Source: Rummeliibacillus pycnus (GTDB lineage: Bacteria; Bacillota; Bacilli; Bacillales_A; Planococcaceae). From it: a DNA stretch of 64,000 nucleotides. Below are positions 28,547 to 38,608 of this stretch, in pieces; positions within the stretch are counted from its first letter, which is position 1; the number at the start of each line of letters is the position of its first letter. Location of the stretch: positions 186,001-250,000 of the forward strand of contig NZ_KZ614145.1 in NCBI RefSeq assembly GCF_002884495.1, given 5' to 3'. The translations under genes and the position numbers were made by a program. The notes under the pieces were generated by a model. It had not been told where the DNA came from. It was given only the letters and a program-made list of their open reading frames with translations, and searched no databases.

Positions 28547-29320
28547 ATGAACATTTATGTATTAGTTAAACGAACTTTTGACACTGAAGAGAAAATCGTA
28601 TTAAATGGTGGCGTAATACAAGAAGATGGTGCTGAGTTCATCATCAACCCATATGATGAATATGCAATCGAAGAAGCCATTCAAATTCGCGATGCACAAG
28701 GTGGCGAAGTAACAGTTGTAACAATTGGCGGTGAAGACGCTGAAAAACAACTTCGTACAGCCTTAGCAATGGGTGCCGATAAAGCAGTACTAATCAATAC
28801 AGAAGATGATGTTGAGGATCTAGATCAATATTCTGTAGCATATATTTTAGCCGAATACTTGAAAGATAAAGATGCAGATTTGATTTTAGGGGGTAATGTA
28901 GCAATTGACGGTGGTTCTGGTCAAGTTGGCCCACGAGTTGCTGAATTACTAGATATCAATTATGTAACAACTATTACTAAACTTGAAATTGATGGCGATA
29001 CAGCTAAAATTGTGCGCGATGTAGAAGGGGATTCAGAGGTATTAGAAACTTCTCTTCCACTTTTAGTTACAGCACAACAAGGATTAAACGAACCACGTTA
29101 TCCTTCTTTACCTGGAATTATGAAAGCTAAGAAAAAACCATTAGAAGAACTAGAATTAGATGATCTAGATATTGATGAAGATGATGTAGAAGCGAAAACA
29201 GAAACAGTTGAGATTTTCTTACCAGCACAAAAAGAAGCTGGTCGTGTTCTACAAGGAGAACTACAAGATCAAGTAAAAGAACTTGTACAATTACTACATT
29301 CAGAAGCGAAAGTTATTTAA
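28547..29320 (+). CDS. etfB: electron transfer flavoprotein beta subunit
   Basis: 257-aa beta chain of ETF, which takes electrons from acyl-CoA dehydrogenase and passes them to the quinone pool. Starts MNIYVLVKRTFDTEEKIVLNGG and carries NPYDEYAIEEAIQI and ALAMGADKAVLI typical of EtfB. It binds AMP and pairs with EtfA. AGGGGGTT precedes the ATG; 30 bp separate it from etfA. Confidence 0.94.
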   Translation: MNIYVLVKRTFDTEEKIVLNGGVIQEDGAEFIINPYDEYAIEEAIQIRDAQGGEVTVVTIGGEDAEKQLRTALAMGADKAVLINTEDDVEDLDQYSVAYILAEYLKDKDADLILGGNVAIDGGSGQVGPRVAELLDINYVTTITKLEIDGDTAKIVRDVEGDSEVLETSLPLLVTAQQGLNEPRYPSLPGIMKAKKKPLEELELDDLDIDEDDVEAKTETVEIFLPAQKEAGRVLQGELQDQVKELVQLLHSEAKVI

Positions 29321-29350
29321 GCTGATTTACATTGCTGAGGAGGGAATCAC

Positions 29351-30328
29351 ATGACAAAAAAAGTATTAGTATTGGCTGAAGTACGTGAAGGAACTTTAAG
29401 AAATGTTTCGTTTGAAGCAATTGCAGCAGCAAAAACAATTGCTGGAGATGGTGAAGTAGTTGGCGTTTTAATCGGTGATGCTGTTGAATCATTAAGCGCA
29501 GAGCTAATTCAATATGGTGCAGACCGAATTGTAATTGTAGAACATCCACATTTAAAACAATATACTTCTGATGGATTTAGTCAAGCTTTTAAAGCTGTTG
29601 CTGATGCTGAAAATCCTGATGCTATTGTATTTGGTCATACAGCTTTGGGTAAAGACTTATCACCTAAAATTGCTAGTAAGTTACAAAGTGGTTTAATCTC
29701 AGACGTTACTACAATAGAAGGTAATGGTGATGATGCACTATTTATTCGCCCTATCTATTCAGGAAAAGCATTTGAGAAAGTAAAGGTTAAGGAAGGTATT
29801 GTGTTTATAACAATTCGTCCAAATAATATTACTCCACTTGAAAAAGACGAGTCTCGCTCAGGAGAAGTTTCAAGCCAGTCTGTAGAGATTACGAATCTAC
29901 GTACTGTTGTTAAAGAAGTTGTTCGTAAAGCATCAGAGGGTGTAGACTTATCCGAAGCAAAAGTAGTTGTATCAGGTGGACGTGGCGTGAAGAGTGCAGA
30001 AGGTTTTGCTCCTTTACAAGAGTTAGCTAAACTTTTAGGTGGTGCAGTTGGTGCTTCACGTGGTGCTTGTGATGCTGATTATTGTGATTATTCATTACAA
30101 ATCGGCCAAACAGGTAAAGTTGTAACACCGGATTTATATATTGCTTGCGGTATTTCAGGTGCAATCCAACACTTAGCAGGTATGTCTAACTCTAAAATTA
30201 TCGTAGCTATTAACAAAGATCCTGAAGCAAATATTTTCAAAGTAGCAGACTATGGGATTGTAGGCGATTTATTTGAAGTTGTCCCAATGTTAATTGAAGA
30301 GTTCAAAAAAGTTGCAGTAAAAGCATAA
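29351..30328 (+). CDS. etfA: electron transfer flavoprotein alpha subunit
   Basis: 325-aa alpha chain of ETF. The C-terminal FAD-binding domain includes VVSGGRGVKSAEGF, GAVGASRGACDA, QIGQTGKVVTPDLYIACGISGAIQH and INKDPEANIFKVADYGIVGD, all diagnostic. GAGGAGGGAA precedes the ATG. Last gene of the beta-oxidation operon, followed by a strong terminator. Confidence 0.95.
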   Translation: MTKKVLVLAEVREGTLRNVSFEAIAAAKTIAGDGEVVGVLIGDAVESLSAELIQYGADRIVIVEHPHLKQYTSDGFSQAFKAVADAENPDAIVFGHTALGKDLSPKIASKLQSGLISDVTTIEGNGDDALFIRPIYSGKAFEKVKVKEGIVFITIRPNNITPLEKDESRSGEVSSQSVEITNLRTVVKEVVRKASEGVDLSEAKVVVSGGRGVKSAEGFAPLQELAKLLGGAVGASRGACDADYCDYSLQIGQTGKVVTPDLYIACGISGAIQHLAGMSNSKIIVAINKDPEANIFKVADYGIVGDLFEVVPMLIEEFKKVAVKA

Positions 30329-30336
30329 TCAATAAG

Positions 30337-30374
30337 AAAGCTCTGCAAATCTCATCATTGCAGAGCTTTTTATT
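30337..30374 (+). terminator. terminator of the fatty acid operon
   Basis: 12-bp stem AAAGCTCTGCAA / TTGCAGAGCTTT, 9-nt loop, then TTATTTT. Confidence 0.9.
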
Positions 30375-30486
30375 TTAGATAGATTTCAATATTATGTTAA
30401 AATAGCGGTAAAGTGAGCAGAACAGTCGCTTGACGTTTTTATTTATGCTACACTACGGATACATAGAGTTAAGGAGGAAATGTAAA

Positions 30487-30801
30487 ATGGCAATTGTACA
30501 TTCAACAGATGCAACTTTTTCAAATGATATTGCAAATGGTTTAGTATTAGTAGATTTCTGGGCAACTTGGTGTGGACCATGTAAAATGATTGCTCCAGTT
30601 CTTGAAGAATTAGACCAAGAATTAGCTGGAAAAGTGAATATCGTAAAAGTTGACGTTGACCAAAACCAAGAAACAGCTAGCCAATTTGGCATTATGTCAA
30701 TTCCAACATTATTATTGTTCAAAGATGGCGAACAAGTTGATAAAACTGTAGGCTTCCAACCAAAAGAAGCTTTAGCTGAATTCATCCAAAAACACGCTTA
30801 A
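30487..30801 (+). CDS. trxA: thioredoxin
   Basis: 104-aa thiol-disulfide reductant with the active site WCGPC in [15 protein letters not shown] and the cis-proline segment [11 protein letters not shown] at 30487 follows TTAAGGAGG; a longer in-frame start at 30430 would precede the ribosome-binding site and is rejected. Monocistronic: flanked by terminators on both sides. A cytosolic hydrogen donor for ribonucleotide reductase and other enzymes. Confidence 0.97.
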   Translation: MAIVHSTDATFSNDIANGLVLVDFWATWCGPCKMIAPVLEELDQELAGKVNIVKVDVDQNQETASQFGIMSIPTLLLFKDGEQVDKTVGFQPKEALAEFIQKHA

Positions 30802-30820
30802 TCATTTTGGATTGATAAAC

Positions 30821-30856
30821 AAAACCGGGTCCCTACATGGAGCCCGGTTTTTTTTA
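30821..30856 (+). terminator. terminator of trxA
   Basis: AAAACCGGG ... CCCGGTTTT stem followed by eight T; its T tract ends directly at the uvrC ribosome-binding site. Confidence 0.9.
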
Positions 30857-30867
30857 GAGGTGATTTG

Positions 30868-32643
30868 ATGAATGATTTGATCAAACAAAAACTAGCGATA
30901 CTACCTGATCAACCAGGTTGTTATTTGATGAAAGATCGACAAGGTACCATCATTTACGTTGGAAAAGCAAAAGTACTAAAAAATCGTGTACGTTCTTATT
31001 TCACAGGATCACATAATGGCAAAACACAACGCCTTGTAAGTGAAATAGAAGATTTTGAATATATTGTAACATCTTCAAACATAGAAGCATTTTTACTGGA
31101 ATTAAATTTAATTAAATTACATGATCCAAAATACAATATTATGCTGAAGGATGATAAAACCTATCCTTATATAAAAATTACAAATGAAAAATATCCGAGA
31201 TTGCTCACTGTACGTAAAGTAAAAAAAGACAAGGGAAAATATTTTGGTCCTTATCCGAATGTAGGTTCAGCTAATGAAACAAAAAAATTACTTGATCGAA
31301 TATATCCTTTACGAAAGTGCCATACTCTTCCAAATAGAGTTTGCCTGTATTATCATCTAGGTCAATGTTTGGCACCATGTGTAAAAGACATTGATAAAAA
31401 GATTTTTGAAGAAATGGTACAGGAAATTACCAATTTTCTTAATGGTGGATATGCAGAAGTAAAAGAGGAGTTACAGCAGAAAATGCTAGCTGCTTCAGAA
31501 CAACTAGACTTTGAGCGTGCAAAAGAGTATCGTGATCAAATTGCACATATTGAAACTGTAATGGAAAAACAAAAAATAACCACAACTGATTTTACCAATC
31601 GAGATGTCTTTGGATATGCGGTAGATAAAGGATGGATGTGTGTTCAAGTATTTTTTGTGAGACAGGGAAAGCTAATAGAACGAGATGTATCCCTATTTCC
31701 ATCTTATGGCGAACCTGAGGAAGAATTTTTAACCTATGTGGGTCAATTTTATGAAAAAGCGGATCATATCAAACCAAAAGAAATTCTTATCCCAAAAGAA
31801 ATAGATGGAGAGATGCTTCAACAAGTCTTAGAAATCAAAGTAGTAAAACCGCAAAAAGGTAGAAAAAAGGAATTACTAGATTTAGCTTCAAAGAATGCGC
31901 AAATTGCCATAACCGAAAAGTTCCAATTAATAGAAAGACAAGAAAAAAGAACGATTGGGGCTTGTGAAGAACTTGGCAATGCGATGAATATCGCTACACC
32001 GCTTCGAATTGAAGCCTTTGATAACTCGCATATTTTCGGTGCAGATACTGTTTCGGCAATGGTCGTTTTCATAGATGGAAAACCTAGTAAAAAAGACTAT
32101 CGAAAATTTAAAATTCAAAGTGCAGATGCTCATGATGACTATGGTGCAATGCGCGAAGTTATTCGTCGTCGGTATTCACGCGTTTTAAAAGAAGGTCTTC
32201 CACTCCCTGATTTACTCGTTACAGATGGTGGAAAAGGGCAAATGGAAGTTGCTAGAGAAATTTTAGAAGATGAACTGGGTCTTGATATTCCGATTGCAGG
32301 ATTAGCAAAAGATGATAAGCACCAAACATCCCAACTGTTATATGGAAATCCACCGGAAGTTATTCCGCTAAAGCGAACGAGTGAAGCATTCTATCTATTG
32401 CAAAGAGTTCAAGATGAGGTGCACCGATTTGCGATTACATTTCATAGACAATTACATGAAAAAAATGCGATTACTTCAGTTTTAGATGAAATTCCCGGTG
32501 TGGGTCCAAAAAGAAAACAACAATTATTAAAACATTTTGGTTCAATTAAGAAAATTAGAGAAGCAACTTTGGAAGAATTACAAGATGCTGGTGTATCTAA
32601 AAAACTAGCTAGTGCAATAATTGACTTTTTTTTGAAAAAATGA
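30868..32643 (+). CDS. uvrC: excinuclease ABC subunit C
   Basis: 591-aa nucleotide-excision-repair nuclease. The GIY-YIG domain ([28 protein letters not shown]) lies at about 15-95, the UVR/UvrB-binding motif ([18 protein letters not shown]) around 210, the RNase H-like endonuclease with IEAFDNSHI and LVTDGGKGQ at about 380-540, and two helix-hairpin-helix motifs ([15 protein letters not shown]) at the end. ATG at 30868 chosen over the TTG one codon earlier because of spacing to AGAGGTGA. Confidence 0.96.
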   Translation: MNDLIKQKLAILPDQPGCYLMKDRQGTIIYVGKAKVLKNRVRSYFTGSHNGKTQRLVSEIEDFEYIVTSSNIEAFLLELNLIKLHDPKYNIMLKDDKTYPYIKITNEKYPRLLTVRKVKKDKGKYFGPYPNVGSANETKKLLDRIYPLRKCHTLPNRVCLYYHLGQCLAPCVKDIDKKIFEEMVQEITNFLNGGYAEVKEELQQKMLAASEQLDFERAKEYRDQIAHIETVMEKQKITTTDFTNRDVFGYAVDKGWMCVQVFFVRQGKLIERDVSLFPSYGEPEEEFLTYVGQFYEKADHIKPKEILIPKEIDGEMLQQVLEIKVVKPQKGRKKELLDLASKNAQIAITEKFQLIERQEKRTIGACEELGNAMNIATPLRIEAFDNSHIFGADTVSAMVVFIDGKPSKKDYRKFKIQSADAHDDYGAMREVIRRRYSRVLKEGLPLPDLLVTDGGKGQMEVAREILEDELGLDIPIAGLAKDDKHQTSQLLYGNPPEVIPLKRTSEAFYLLQRVQDEVHRFAITFHRQLHEKNAITSVLDEIPGVGPKRKQQLLKHFGSIKKIREATLEELQDAGVSKKLASAIIDFFLKK

Positions 32644-32707
32644 TTGCTAGATATGAAAACGTATGGTATCTTTATGACACCAATTAAAAATCACTGATTT
32701 AGTGATG

Positions 32708-32952
32708 ATAGAGGCGCGGGTTTCAAGAGTATGCGACTGGAGGATGAATAGATCCAGTGATCGTCGTTGAAAGGGGAGGCCGCCGAAGTTGCAAGATTGC
32801 TAATTCCTTCTTGCTGCTGGTTCTACATTGAAGAAATGTAGAATTGTCAGAATCATCTTCGATTCTGGAGGGCTATCTCACATGAATGTTCTTTTGAACG
32901 TGCATGCTAAGAGCAGCCCATTCACTTTATGTGAAGTGCTGCTCTTTTTTCA
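32708..32952 (+). promoter_or_regulatory. lysine riboswitch (L box) of lysC
   Basis: Highly structured, relatively GC-rich 245-nt leader. It has the conserved start AGAGGCGCGGGTTTCAAGAG, the GGGGAGGCCGCCGAAG core segment, and GGAGGGCTATCTC. It ends in an intrinsic terminator (AAGAGCAGC / GCTGCTCTT plus T tract, 32909-32952). Lysine binding should favour the terminator and shut off the aspartokinase gene. Confidence 0.95.
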
Positions 32953-33005
32953 TTAGAAGTCATTGTGAAAATCGCCCACATACTAATATGTAGGGGAGCG
33001 TTTTG

Positions 33006-34238
33006 ATGAGTACTTTAGTCGTTAAATTTGGCGGAACTTCCGTAGCAACAACAGAAAGAATCATGCATGTCGCAAAGCGTATACAACGTGAGAAACAAAA
33101 TGGTTATGATCTTGTTGTTGTCGTATCTGCAATGGGGAAAACAACTGATCAACTTGTAGATATGGCCCATGAAATTTCTGAATCACCTTCAAAAAGAGAA
33201 ATGGATGTCTTGTTGACAACAGGTGAACAAGTGACGATTTCATTGTTATCGATGGCTTTGCATAAGCTAGGGATTGAGGCTCAATCCTTTACTGGTTGGC
33301 AAGCAGGTATTGTCACAGAACATGTACCAAGTAATGCGCGTATTGAGGAGATTGCACCAAAGGCATTAAAACAAGCTTTAGATGCTGGAAAAGTATGCGT
33401 CGTAGCTGGATTCCAAGGGATTGATGATGAAGGGAATATCACAACACTTGGACGTGGCGGTTCAGATACAACAGCTGTTGCACTCGCTGCAGCGTTGAGT
33501 GCAGAACGATGTGATATATATACCGATGTAGATGGTGTTTATACAAGTGATCCTCGCTATGTAAAAGGCGCAAGAAAGTTAATAGAAATGTCTTATGATG
33601 AAATGCTTGAATTAGCTAACCTCGGAGCAGGCGTATTGCATCCTCGATCTGTTGAAGTTGCAAAGAATCACAATATCCCAATGTCTGTTCGTTCGAGTTA
33701 TGAGGACGTAGAAGGTACCATTTTGAAGGAGGAAATTGAAGTGGAAAAAGACTTAGTTGTACGCGGTGTAGCGTTTGAATCAGATATTATTCGTTTAACA
33801 GTTTATTATGAAGAGGCCTATAATGGCTCATTAGCAAATATTTTTACCACATTGGCAAAAAATCATGTCAATGTAGATATTATTGTGCAAACAATTATTG
33901 AAGGAACTGAACCATCCGTATCCTTCTCCGTTAAAAAAGAAAATCTGAATGATGCTTTACAAGTTCTTTCTGAACACAAAGATACACTAGGCTACCATCA
34001 TGTGGATCATGAAGCTGAACTTTCAAAAGTTTCAATTGTAGGTTCTGGTATGGTTTCAAATCCAGGTGTTGCAGCTACAATGTTTGACCGCCTATATCGT
34101 GAAGGTATTCCTGTTAAAATGGTCAGCACTTCCGAAATCAAAGTATCTGTTGTTGTTCCACAAGAAGATATGCTTAAAGCAGCAAATGCTTTACACGATG
34201 AATTCAACCTCTCTGTTCAAGAAACGATTGCACAGTAA
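33006..34238 (+). CDS. lysC: aspartate kinase (lysine-regulated, AKII type)
   Basis: 410-aa enzyme phosphorylating aspartate, the first step to lysine, diaminopimelate, threonine and methionine. The kinase domain starts STLVVKFGGTSVA and contains GRGGSDTTAVALAAAL; two ACT domains fill the C-terminal third (from about residue 262). ATG at 33006 is preferred over TTG at 33003. An in-frame internal ribosome-binding site and GTG at 33741 (codon 246) would yield a 165-aa C-terminal beta subunit, as known for B. subtilis AKII. Confidence 0.96.
   Translation: MSTLVVKFGGTSVATTERIMHVAKRIQREKQNGYDLVVVVSAMGKTTDQLVDMAHEISESPSKREMDVLLTTGEQVTISLLSMALHKLGIEAQSFTGWQAGIVTEHVPSNARIEEIAPKALKQALDAGKVCVVAGFQGIDDEGNITTLGRGGSDTTAVALAAALSAERCDIYTDVDGVYTSDPRYVKGARKLIEMSYDEMLELANLGAGVLHPRSVEVAKNHNIPMSVRSSYEDVEGTILKEEIEVEKDLVVRGVAFESDIIRLTVYYEEAYNGSLANIFTTLAKNHVNVDIIVQTIIEGTEPSVSFSVKKENLNDALQVLSEHKDTLGYHHVDHEAELSKVSIVGSGMVSNPGVAATMFDRLYREGIPVKMVSTSEIKVSVVVPQEDMLKAANALHDEFNLSVQETIAQ
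33726..33743 (+). promoter_or_regulatory. internal translation start for the LysC beta subunit
   Basis: AAGGAGG at 33726-33732 inside lysC is followed 8 nt later by an in-frame GTG (33741-33743, codon 246). B. subtilis lysC makes its small subunit from an equivalent internal site. Confidence 0.7.
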
Positions 34239-34310
34239 TCAAAATAAGTGATGAGTTTGAAACTATTCAAAACATGATGGGCGATTATTTATACAATGAA
34301 TAATTAGAAT

Positions 34311-34359
34311 AAAAGGATTTTTCATGAGTAGATTTTATACTTATGGGAAATCCTTTTTG
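34311..34359 (+). terminator. terminator of lysC
   Basis: AAAAGGATTT / AAATCCTTTTT arms with an inner CATGAGTA / TACTTATG stem, then T-rich. Confidence 0.6.
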
Positions 34360-34401
34360 TATTGGACAAATTATATTTGCGAAATATTTATATTGTATGG
34401 T

Positions 34402-34440
34402 AAAAGAAAAAACTCTTATCAGTTTGAACTGATAAGAGTT
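34402..34440 (-). terminator. terminator of yslB
   Basis: Stem AACTCTTATCAGTT / AACTGATAAGAGTT at 34411-34440; on the minus strand a run of six T follows. Confidence 0.8.
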
Positions 34441-34453
34441 TACGGTAAGTAAA

Positions 34454-34873
34454 TTATCCTTCAACTTTATCTTTTAAATCCCATTTAATATGAAATTTAA
34501 CGATTGATTGTTTTGGCTTCTTCTCTTCGTAACATTCAGTAAGAAATCCACAACATTGTTGTTGATGTTGTGCTAAAAAGCCTGCTTCTAAGCGGAAACA
34601 ACGTTGGTCAAATTTAAGTATTTCAGGATCTCCAGTTAAACTACAGAAAGCCTCACATGCAGAAACTTTATCAATAGTTAAATCTCCCCAACCAGCCTCT
34701 TTAAAGAAAGCTACTGCTTCATCTAGTCCATATAAAGGAAATTTACGAGCTAAATCTTTACCACACCAATATAAAATGTCTTCCTCATTTTTTCCTAAAA
34801 TAGAAGATAGTACATGATCACGGATTAATTCATAACCAAATTGTGTAATTTCATTTTTTTGTTGAGTGGACAT
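34454..34873 (-). CDS. yslB: DUF2507 protein YslB
   Basis: 139-aa soluble protein of the YslB family, found next to lysC/sdhC in Bacilli. Conserved features visible here: FGYELIRDHVLSSILGKNEEDILYWCGKDLARKFPL, the GWG motif, and a Cys-containing segment FLAQHQQQCCGFLTEC resembling the substrate pocket of hydrocarbon-binding (4VR-like) domains. Function is not established. Confidence 0.88.
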   Translation of the reverse strand: MSTQQKNEITQFGYELIRDHVLSSILGKNEEDILYWCGKDLARKFPLYGLDEAVAFFKEAGWGDLTIDKVSACEAFCSLTGDPEILKFDQRCFRLEAGFLAQHQQQCCGFLTECYEEKKPKQSIVKFHIKWDLKDKVEG

Positions 34874-35006
34874 GGAAATCCTTCTTTCGTATTAATTTTT
34901 GTCTAATTCATGTCTTGAAAAGAATTAATAGTCTTAAGAGAGAATTTATGTATCTTTTCGAGAATAACAAAGGTAAGTACAACTTCCGGAAATAGTTTGT
35001 GTCACC

Positions 35007-35035
35007 TTGACGCTATTGAGGGATGAGAGTACAAT
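35007..35035 (+). promoter_or_regulatory. sigma-A promoter of sdhCAB
   Basis: TTGACG at 35007-35012 and TACAAT at 35030-35035, 17-bp spacer, about 110 bp upstream of sdhC. Confidence 0.7.
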
Positions 35036-35146
35036 AAACTTGTCATAATATTGTACCATTATGAAACAAGCAGTCAATAGATGCTAAGTTACAAAAGCAT
35101 GGCAAAAAAAGACACTTGTTTCCAAGTACTAAGGGGGGTAACAGTC

Positions 35147-35755
35147 TTGTCGAAAGATCGAGAGTTTTATTGGCGTCGTCTGCATTCTCTTCTTGGAATT
35201 ATTCCAGTAGGGCTATTTGTGACGCAACACTTGTTAATCAACTTCTCAGCAACAAACGGTGCAGAATCATTTAACAAAGCAAGTGAATTTATGGGGAATC
35301 TACCATTTTTATGGTTCCTTGAGTGGTTCGTAATTTACATTCCATTAATGTTCCATGCATTCTATGGTGTGTATATTGCATTTACTGCCAAACCAAATAC
35401 ACAACGTTTTGGTACATTCCGTAACTGGATGTTCGTATTACAACGTTTCACTGGTGTATTCCTTGTAATTTTCATTGCATGGCATATTTTCCAAACTCGT
35501 ATCCAAAAAGCACTTGGTACAGAGATTGACTACGATCGAATGGTTGATATTTTATCAAATCCAGCCATGGTTGTTTTCTATGCGTTAGGTATTCTTTCTG
35601 CAACTTTCCATTTATCTAATGGTATTTGGTCATTCTTAGTGAGCTGGGGGATTACACAATCTCCAACATCTCAAAAGGTCGCAACTTATGTCACTATGAT
35701 CTTCTTTGTAGTGTTATCTGTAATCGGCGTTGGCGCTCTATTAGCATTTATCTAA
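35147..35755 (+). CDS. sdhC: succinate dehydrogenase cytochrome b558 subunit
   Basis: 202-aa membrane anchor of complex II with five hydrophobic helices and several conserved histidines (RRLHSLLGIIP, TQHLLIN, MFHAFYG, AWHIFQTR, FHLSNGIW) that ligate two hemes b in the B. subtilis type. TTG at 35147 after AAGGGGGGT gives exactly the B. subtilis length; an upstream in-frame ATG at 35081 lacks a ribosome-binding site. It anchors SdhA and SdhB and reduces menaquinone. Confidence 0.94.
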   Translation: MSKDREFYWRRLHSLLGIIPVGLFVTQHLLINFSATNGAESFNKASEFMGNLPFLWFLEWFVIYIPLMFHAFYGVYIAFTAKPNTQRFGTFRNWMFVLQRFTGVFLVIFIAWHIFQTRIQKALGTEIDYDRMVDILSNPAMVVFYALGILSATFHLSNGIWSFLVSWGITQSPTSQKVATYVTMIFFVVLSVIGVGALLAFI

Positions 35756-35816
35756 ATCATTAGCTGTAGACTTGTAAGCGCTTGATTACTATTTGAACGA
35801 GGAGTGAGAAAAAAAC

Positions 35817-37568
35817 ATGGCTAAAAGCAAATTGATAGTCGTTGGTGGCGGTTTAGCGGGCTTAATGTCTACTATGAAAGCTGCCGAAATGGGCACAGAA
35901 GTTGAATTATTCTCATTAGTTCCGGTAAAACGCTCACACTCTGTATGTGCGCAAGGCGGAATTAACGGTGCCGTAAATACAAAAGGTGAAGGGGATTCTC
36001 CATGGATCCACTTTGATGATACAGTTTATGGTGGGGACTTCTTAGCGAACCAACCACCAGTTAAAGCAATGTGTGAAGCAGCACCTGGTATCATTCATTT
36101 ATTTGACCGTATGGGTGTTATGTTCAACCGTACACCAGAAGGTTTATTAGACTTCCGTCGCTTCGGTGGTACACAACATCACCGTACAGCATTTGCTGGT
36201 GCGACTACTGGTCAACAACTTCTTTATGCACTTGATGAACAAGTTCGTAAATGGGAAGTTGAAGGATTAGTTACAAAATACGAAGGTTGGGAATTCCTTG
36301 GTGTAATTCTTGACGATGAAGGCGTATGTAAAGGTATTAAAGCTCAAAACCTTACAACTCACGAAATCAAAGCATTCCGTGCTGACGCTGTAATCATGGC
36401 TACTGGTGGCCCTGGTATCATCTTCGGTAAATCAACTAACTCAATGATTAACACAGGTTCTGCAGCATCTATCGTTTATCAACAAGGTGCAAAATATGCA
36501 AATGGTGAAATGATCCAAATCCACCCAACAGCAATTCCTGGCGATGACAAATTACGTCTAATGTCAGAATCTGCACGTGGTGAAGGTGGACGTGTTTGGA
36601 CTTATAAAGACGGTAAACCTTGGTACTTCTTAGAAGAAAAATACCCTGCATACGGTAACTTAGTACCACGTGATATTGCAACACGTGAAATCTTCGACGT
36701 ATGTATTAACCAAAAACTTGGTGTTAACGGTGAAAACGTTGTTTATCTAGATCTTTCTCACAAAGATCCACATGAACTTGACGTTAAACTTGGTGGTATC
36801 ATTGAAATCTACCAAAAATTCGTTGGTGATGATCCACACAAAGTTCCAATGAAAATCTTCCCAGCAGTTCACTACTCAATGGGTGGTCTATGGGTTGACT
36901 TCGATCAACATACTTCAATTCCTGGCTTATTTGCTGCAGGTGAATGTGATTACTCTCAACACGGTGCGAACCGTCTTGGTGCAAACTCATTACTATCAGC
37001 AATTTACGGTGGTACCGTAGCAGGTCCTAATGCTGTTAACTACATCAAAGGACTTGATAAACACGTTGAAGATCTTCCATCTTCAATCTACGATAATGCT
37101 GTTAAAGAAGAACAAGCTAAATGGGACGAAGTAATTCGTATGGATGGTAACGAAAATGCTTACTTACTTCACAAAGAACTTGGTGAAGTAATGACTAACA
37201 ACGTTACTGTTGTTCGTTACAACGATAAATTGGAACAAACTCTTGTTAAATTACAAGAATTAAAAGAACGTTGGAACAATATTAATGTGAACGATACATC
37301 TAAATGGTCAAACCAAGGTGTACAATTCACTCGCCAATTGAAAAACATGCTTGCATTAGCAAATGTTATTACAAAAGGTGCTTTACTTCGTGATGAATCT
37401 CGTGGAGCTCACTATAAACCTGACTTCCCTGATCGTGACGATGAAAAATTCCTTAAAACAACAATTGCTGAGTTTACACCTTCATTTGATCCAAAAATTA
37501 GCTACGAAGACGTTGATATTTCACTTATCAAACCTCGTAAACGTGACTATACGAAAGGAGCTCACTAA
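35817..37568 (+). CDS. sdhA: succinate dehydrogenase flavoprotein subunit
   Basis: 583-aa FAD-carrying catalytic subunit. N-terminal dinucleotide fold VVGGGLAGLMSTMKAAEMG, the covalent-FAD histidine context RSHSVCAQGGINGA, and catalytic segments QIHPTAIPG, SESARGEGGRVW and HYSMGGLWVD are intact. Oxidises succinate to fumarate in the TCA cycle. Codon use is strongly biased toward common codons, consistent with high expression. 61 bp after sdhC, 2 bp before sdhB. Confidence 0.96.
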   Translation: MAKSKLIVVGGGLAGLMSTMKAAEMGTEVELFSLVPVKRSHSVCAQGGINGAVNTKGEGDSPWIHFDDTVYGGDFLANQPPVKAMCEAAPGIIHLFDRMGVMFNRTPEGLLDFRRFGGTQHHRTAFAGATTGQQLLYALDEQVRKWEVEGLVTKYEGWEFLGVILDDEGVCKGIKAQNLTTHEIKAFRADAVIMATGGPGIIFGKSTNSMINTGSAASIVYQQGAKYANGEMIQIHPTAIPGDDKLRLMSESARGEGGRVWTYKDGKPWYFLEEKYPAYGNLVPRDIATREIFDVCINQKLGVNGENVVYLDLSHKDPHELDVKLGGIIEIYQKFVGDDPHKVPMKIFPAVHYSMGGLWVDFDQHTSIPGLFAAGECDYSQHGANRLGANSLLSAIYGGTVAGPNAVNYIKGLDKHVEDLPSSIYDNAVKEEQAKWDEVIRMDGNENAYLLHKELGEVMTNNVTVVRYNDKLEQTLVKLQELKERWNNINVNDTSKWSNQGVQFTRQLKNMLALANVITKGALLRDESRGAHYKPDFPDRDDEKFLKTTIAEFTPSFDPKISYEDVDISLIKPRKRDYTKGAH

Positions 37569-37570
37569 TT

Positions 37571-38344
37571 ATGGGTAACGAAGCACAAAAATATGTTGAA
37601 GTTGAGATTCAACGTCAAGATAATGAGAACTCTAACCCTTATTGGGAAAAATTCAGAGTTCCTTATCGTCCAAATATGAACGTTATCTCTGTTCTTATGG
37701 CAATTCGTGAAAACCCTGTAACTGTAGATGGTAAACAAACTACTCCAGTTGCTTGGAACATGAACTGTCTTGAAGAAGTTTGTGGTGCATGTTCAATGGT
37801 GATCAATGGTCGTCCTCGTCAATCATGTTCAGCATTAGTTGACAAATTGACTCAACCATTGAAATTACAACCAATGAGTACTTTCCCAGTAATTCGTGAC
37901 TTACAAATCGACCGTAGCCGTATGTTTGACTCTTTGAAAAAAGTAAAAGCATGGGTTCCAATCGATGGTTCTTACGATTTAGGCGAAGGTCCACGTATGC
38001 CAGAACGCAAACGTGAATGGGCTTATGAGTTATCTAAATGTATGACTTGTGGTGTATGTTTAGAATCTTGTCCAAATGTAAACAGCCATTCAAACTTCAT
38101 TGGACCAGCTCCACTTTCACAAGTACGTCTATTTAACTCACACCCAACAGGTGCTATGAAAAAAGACGAACGCTTAAACGCAATTATGGGTGAAGGCGGT
38201 CTTGCAAACTGTGGTAACGCACAAAACTGTGTAGCAGCTTGTCCAAAAGGTATTCCTTTGACAACTTCTATTGCAGCATTAAACCGTGCTACTTCTGTTC
38301 AAATGTTCAAGAACTTCTTTGGTTCTGACCACATGGTTGACTAG
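37571..38344 (+). CDS. sdhB: succinate dehydrogenase iron-sulfur subunit
   Basis: 257-aa iron-sulfur protein relaying electrons from FAD to the quinone site. The [2Fe-2S] ligands lie in CLEEVCGACSMVINGRPRQSC (about residues 66-86), and the [4Fe-4S] and [3Fe-4S] ligands in CMTCGVCLESCPN and CGNAQNCVAACPKG. The operon ends with a strong terminator. Confidence 0.96.
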   Translation: MGNEAQKYVEVEIQRQDNENSNPYWEKFRVPYRPNMNVISVLMAIRENPVTVDGKQTTPVAWNMNCLEEVCGACSMVINGRPRQSCSALVDKLTQPLKLQPMSTFPVIRDLQIDRSRMFDSLKKVKAWVPIDGSYDLGEGPRMPERKREWAYELSKCMTCGVCLESCPNVNSHSNFIGPAPLSQVRLFNSHPTGAMKKDERLNAIMGEGGLANCGNAQNCVAACPKGIPLTTSIAALNRATSVQMFKNFFGSDHMVD

Positions 38345-38360
38345 TAAACTAGAAATTATG

Positions 38361-38396
38361 AAACTCCGTACTATATTGGTACGGAGTTTTTTATTT
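38361..38396 (+). terminator. terminator of sdhCAB
   Basis: 10-bp stem AAACTCCGTA / TACGGAGTTT with a 9-nt loop and TTTATTTT. Confidence 0.9.
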
Positions 38397-38608
38397 TAGC
38401 TGGCAGTTCAGTTTTCACACTGTTTGGTGAGTCGTCACATATCTAGTTTTCCCGTAGGATATTGAATGAATTGCACTGAATGAACATAAGGTAAATGCGA
38501 ATGCATTTTCCAGGATTCTTCGCTAATTCCACATAGATAACAATAGAGTAGCTATTGGCTAGCTCCAAAATGGACAAAATTGATCACATTAAAAGTCGTA
38601 TTTTTTAT

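Noticed and set aside
35773-35787. cre-like TTGTAAGCGCTTGAT between sdhC and sdhA
   Set aside because: Mismatches at the conserved 3' half, and the position inside the operon near the sdhA ribosome-binding site makes regulation doubtful.
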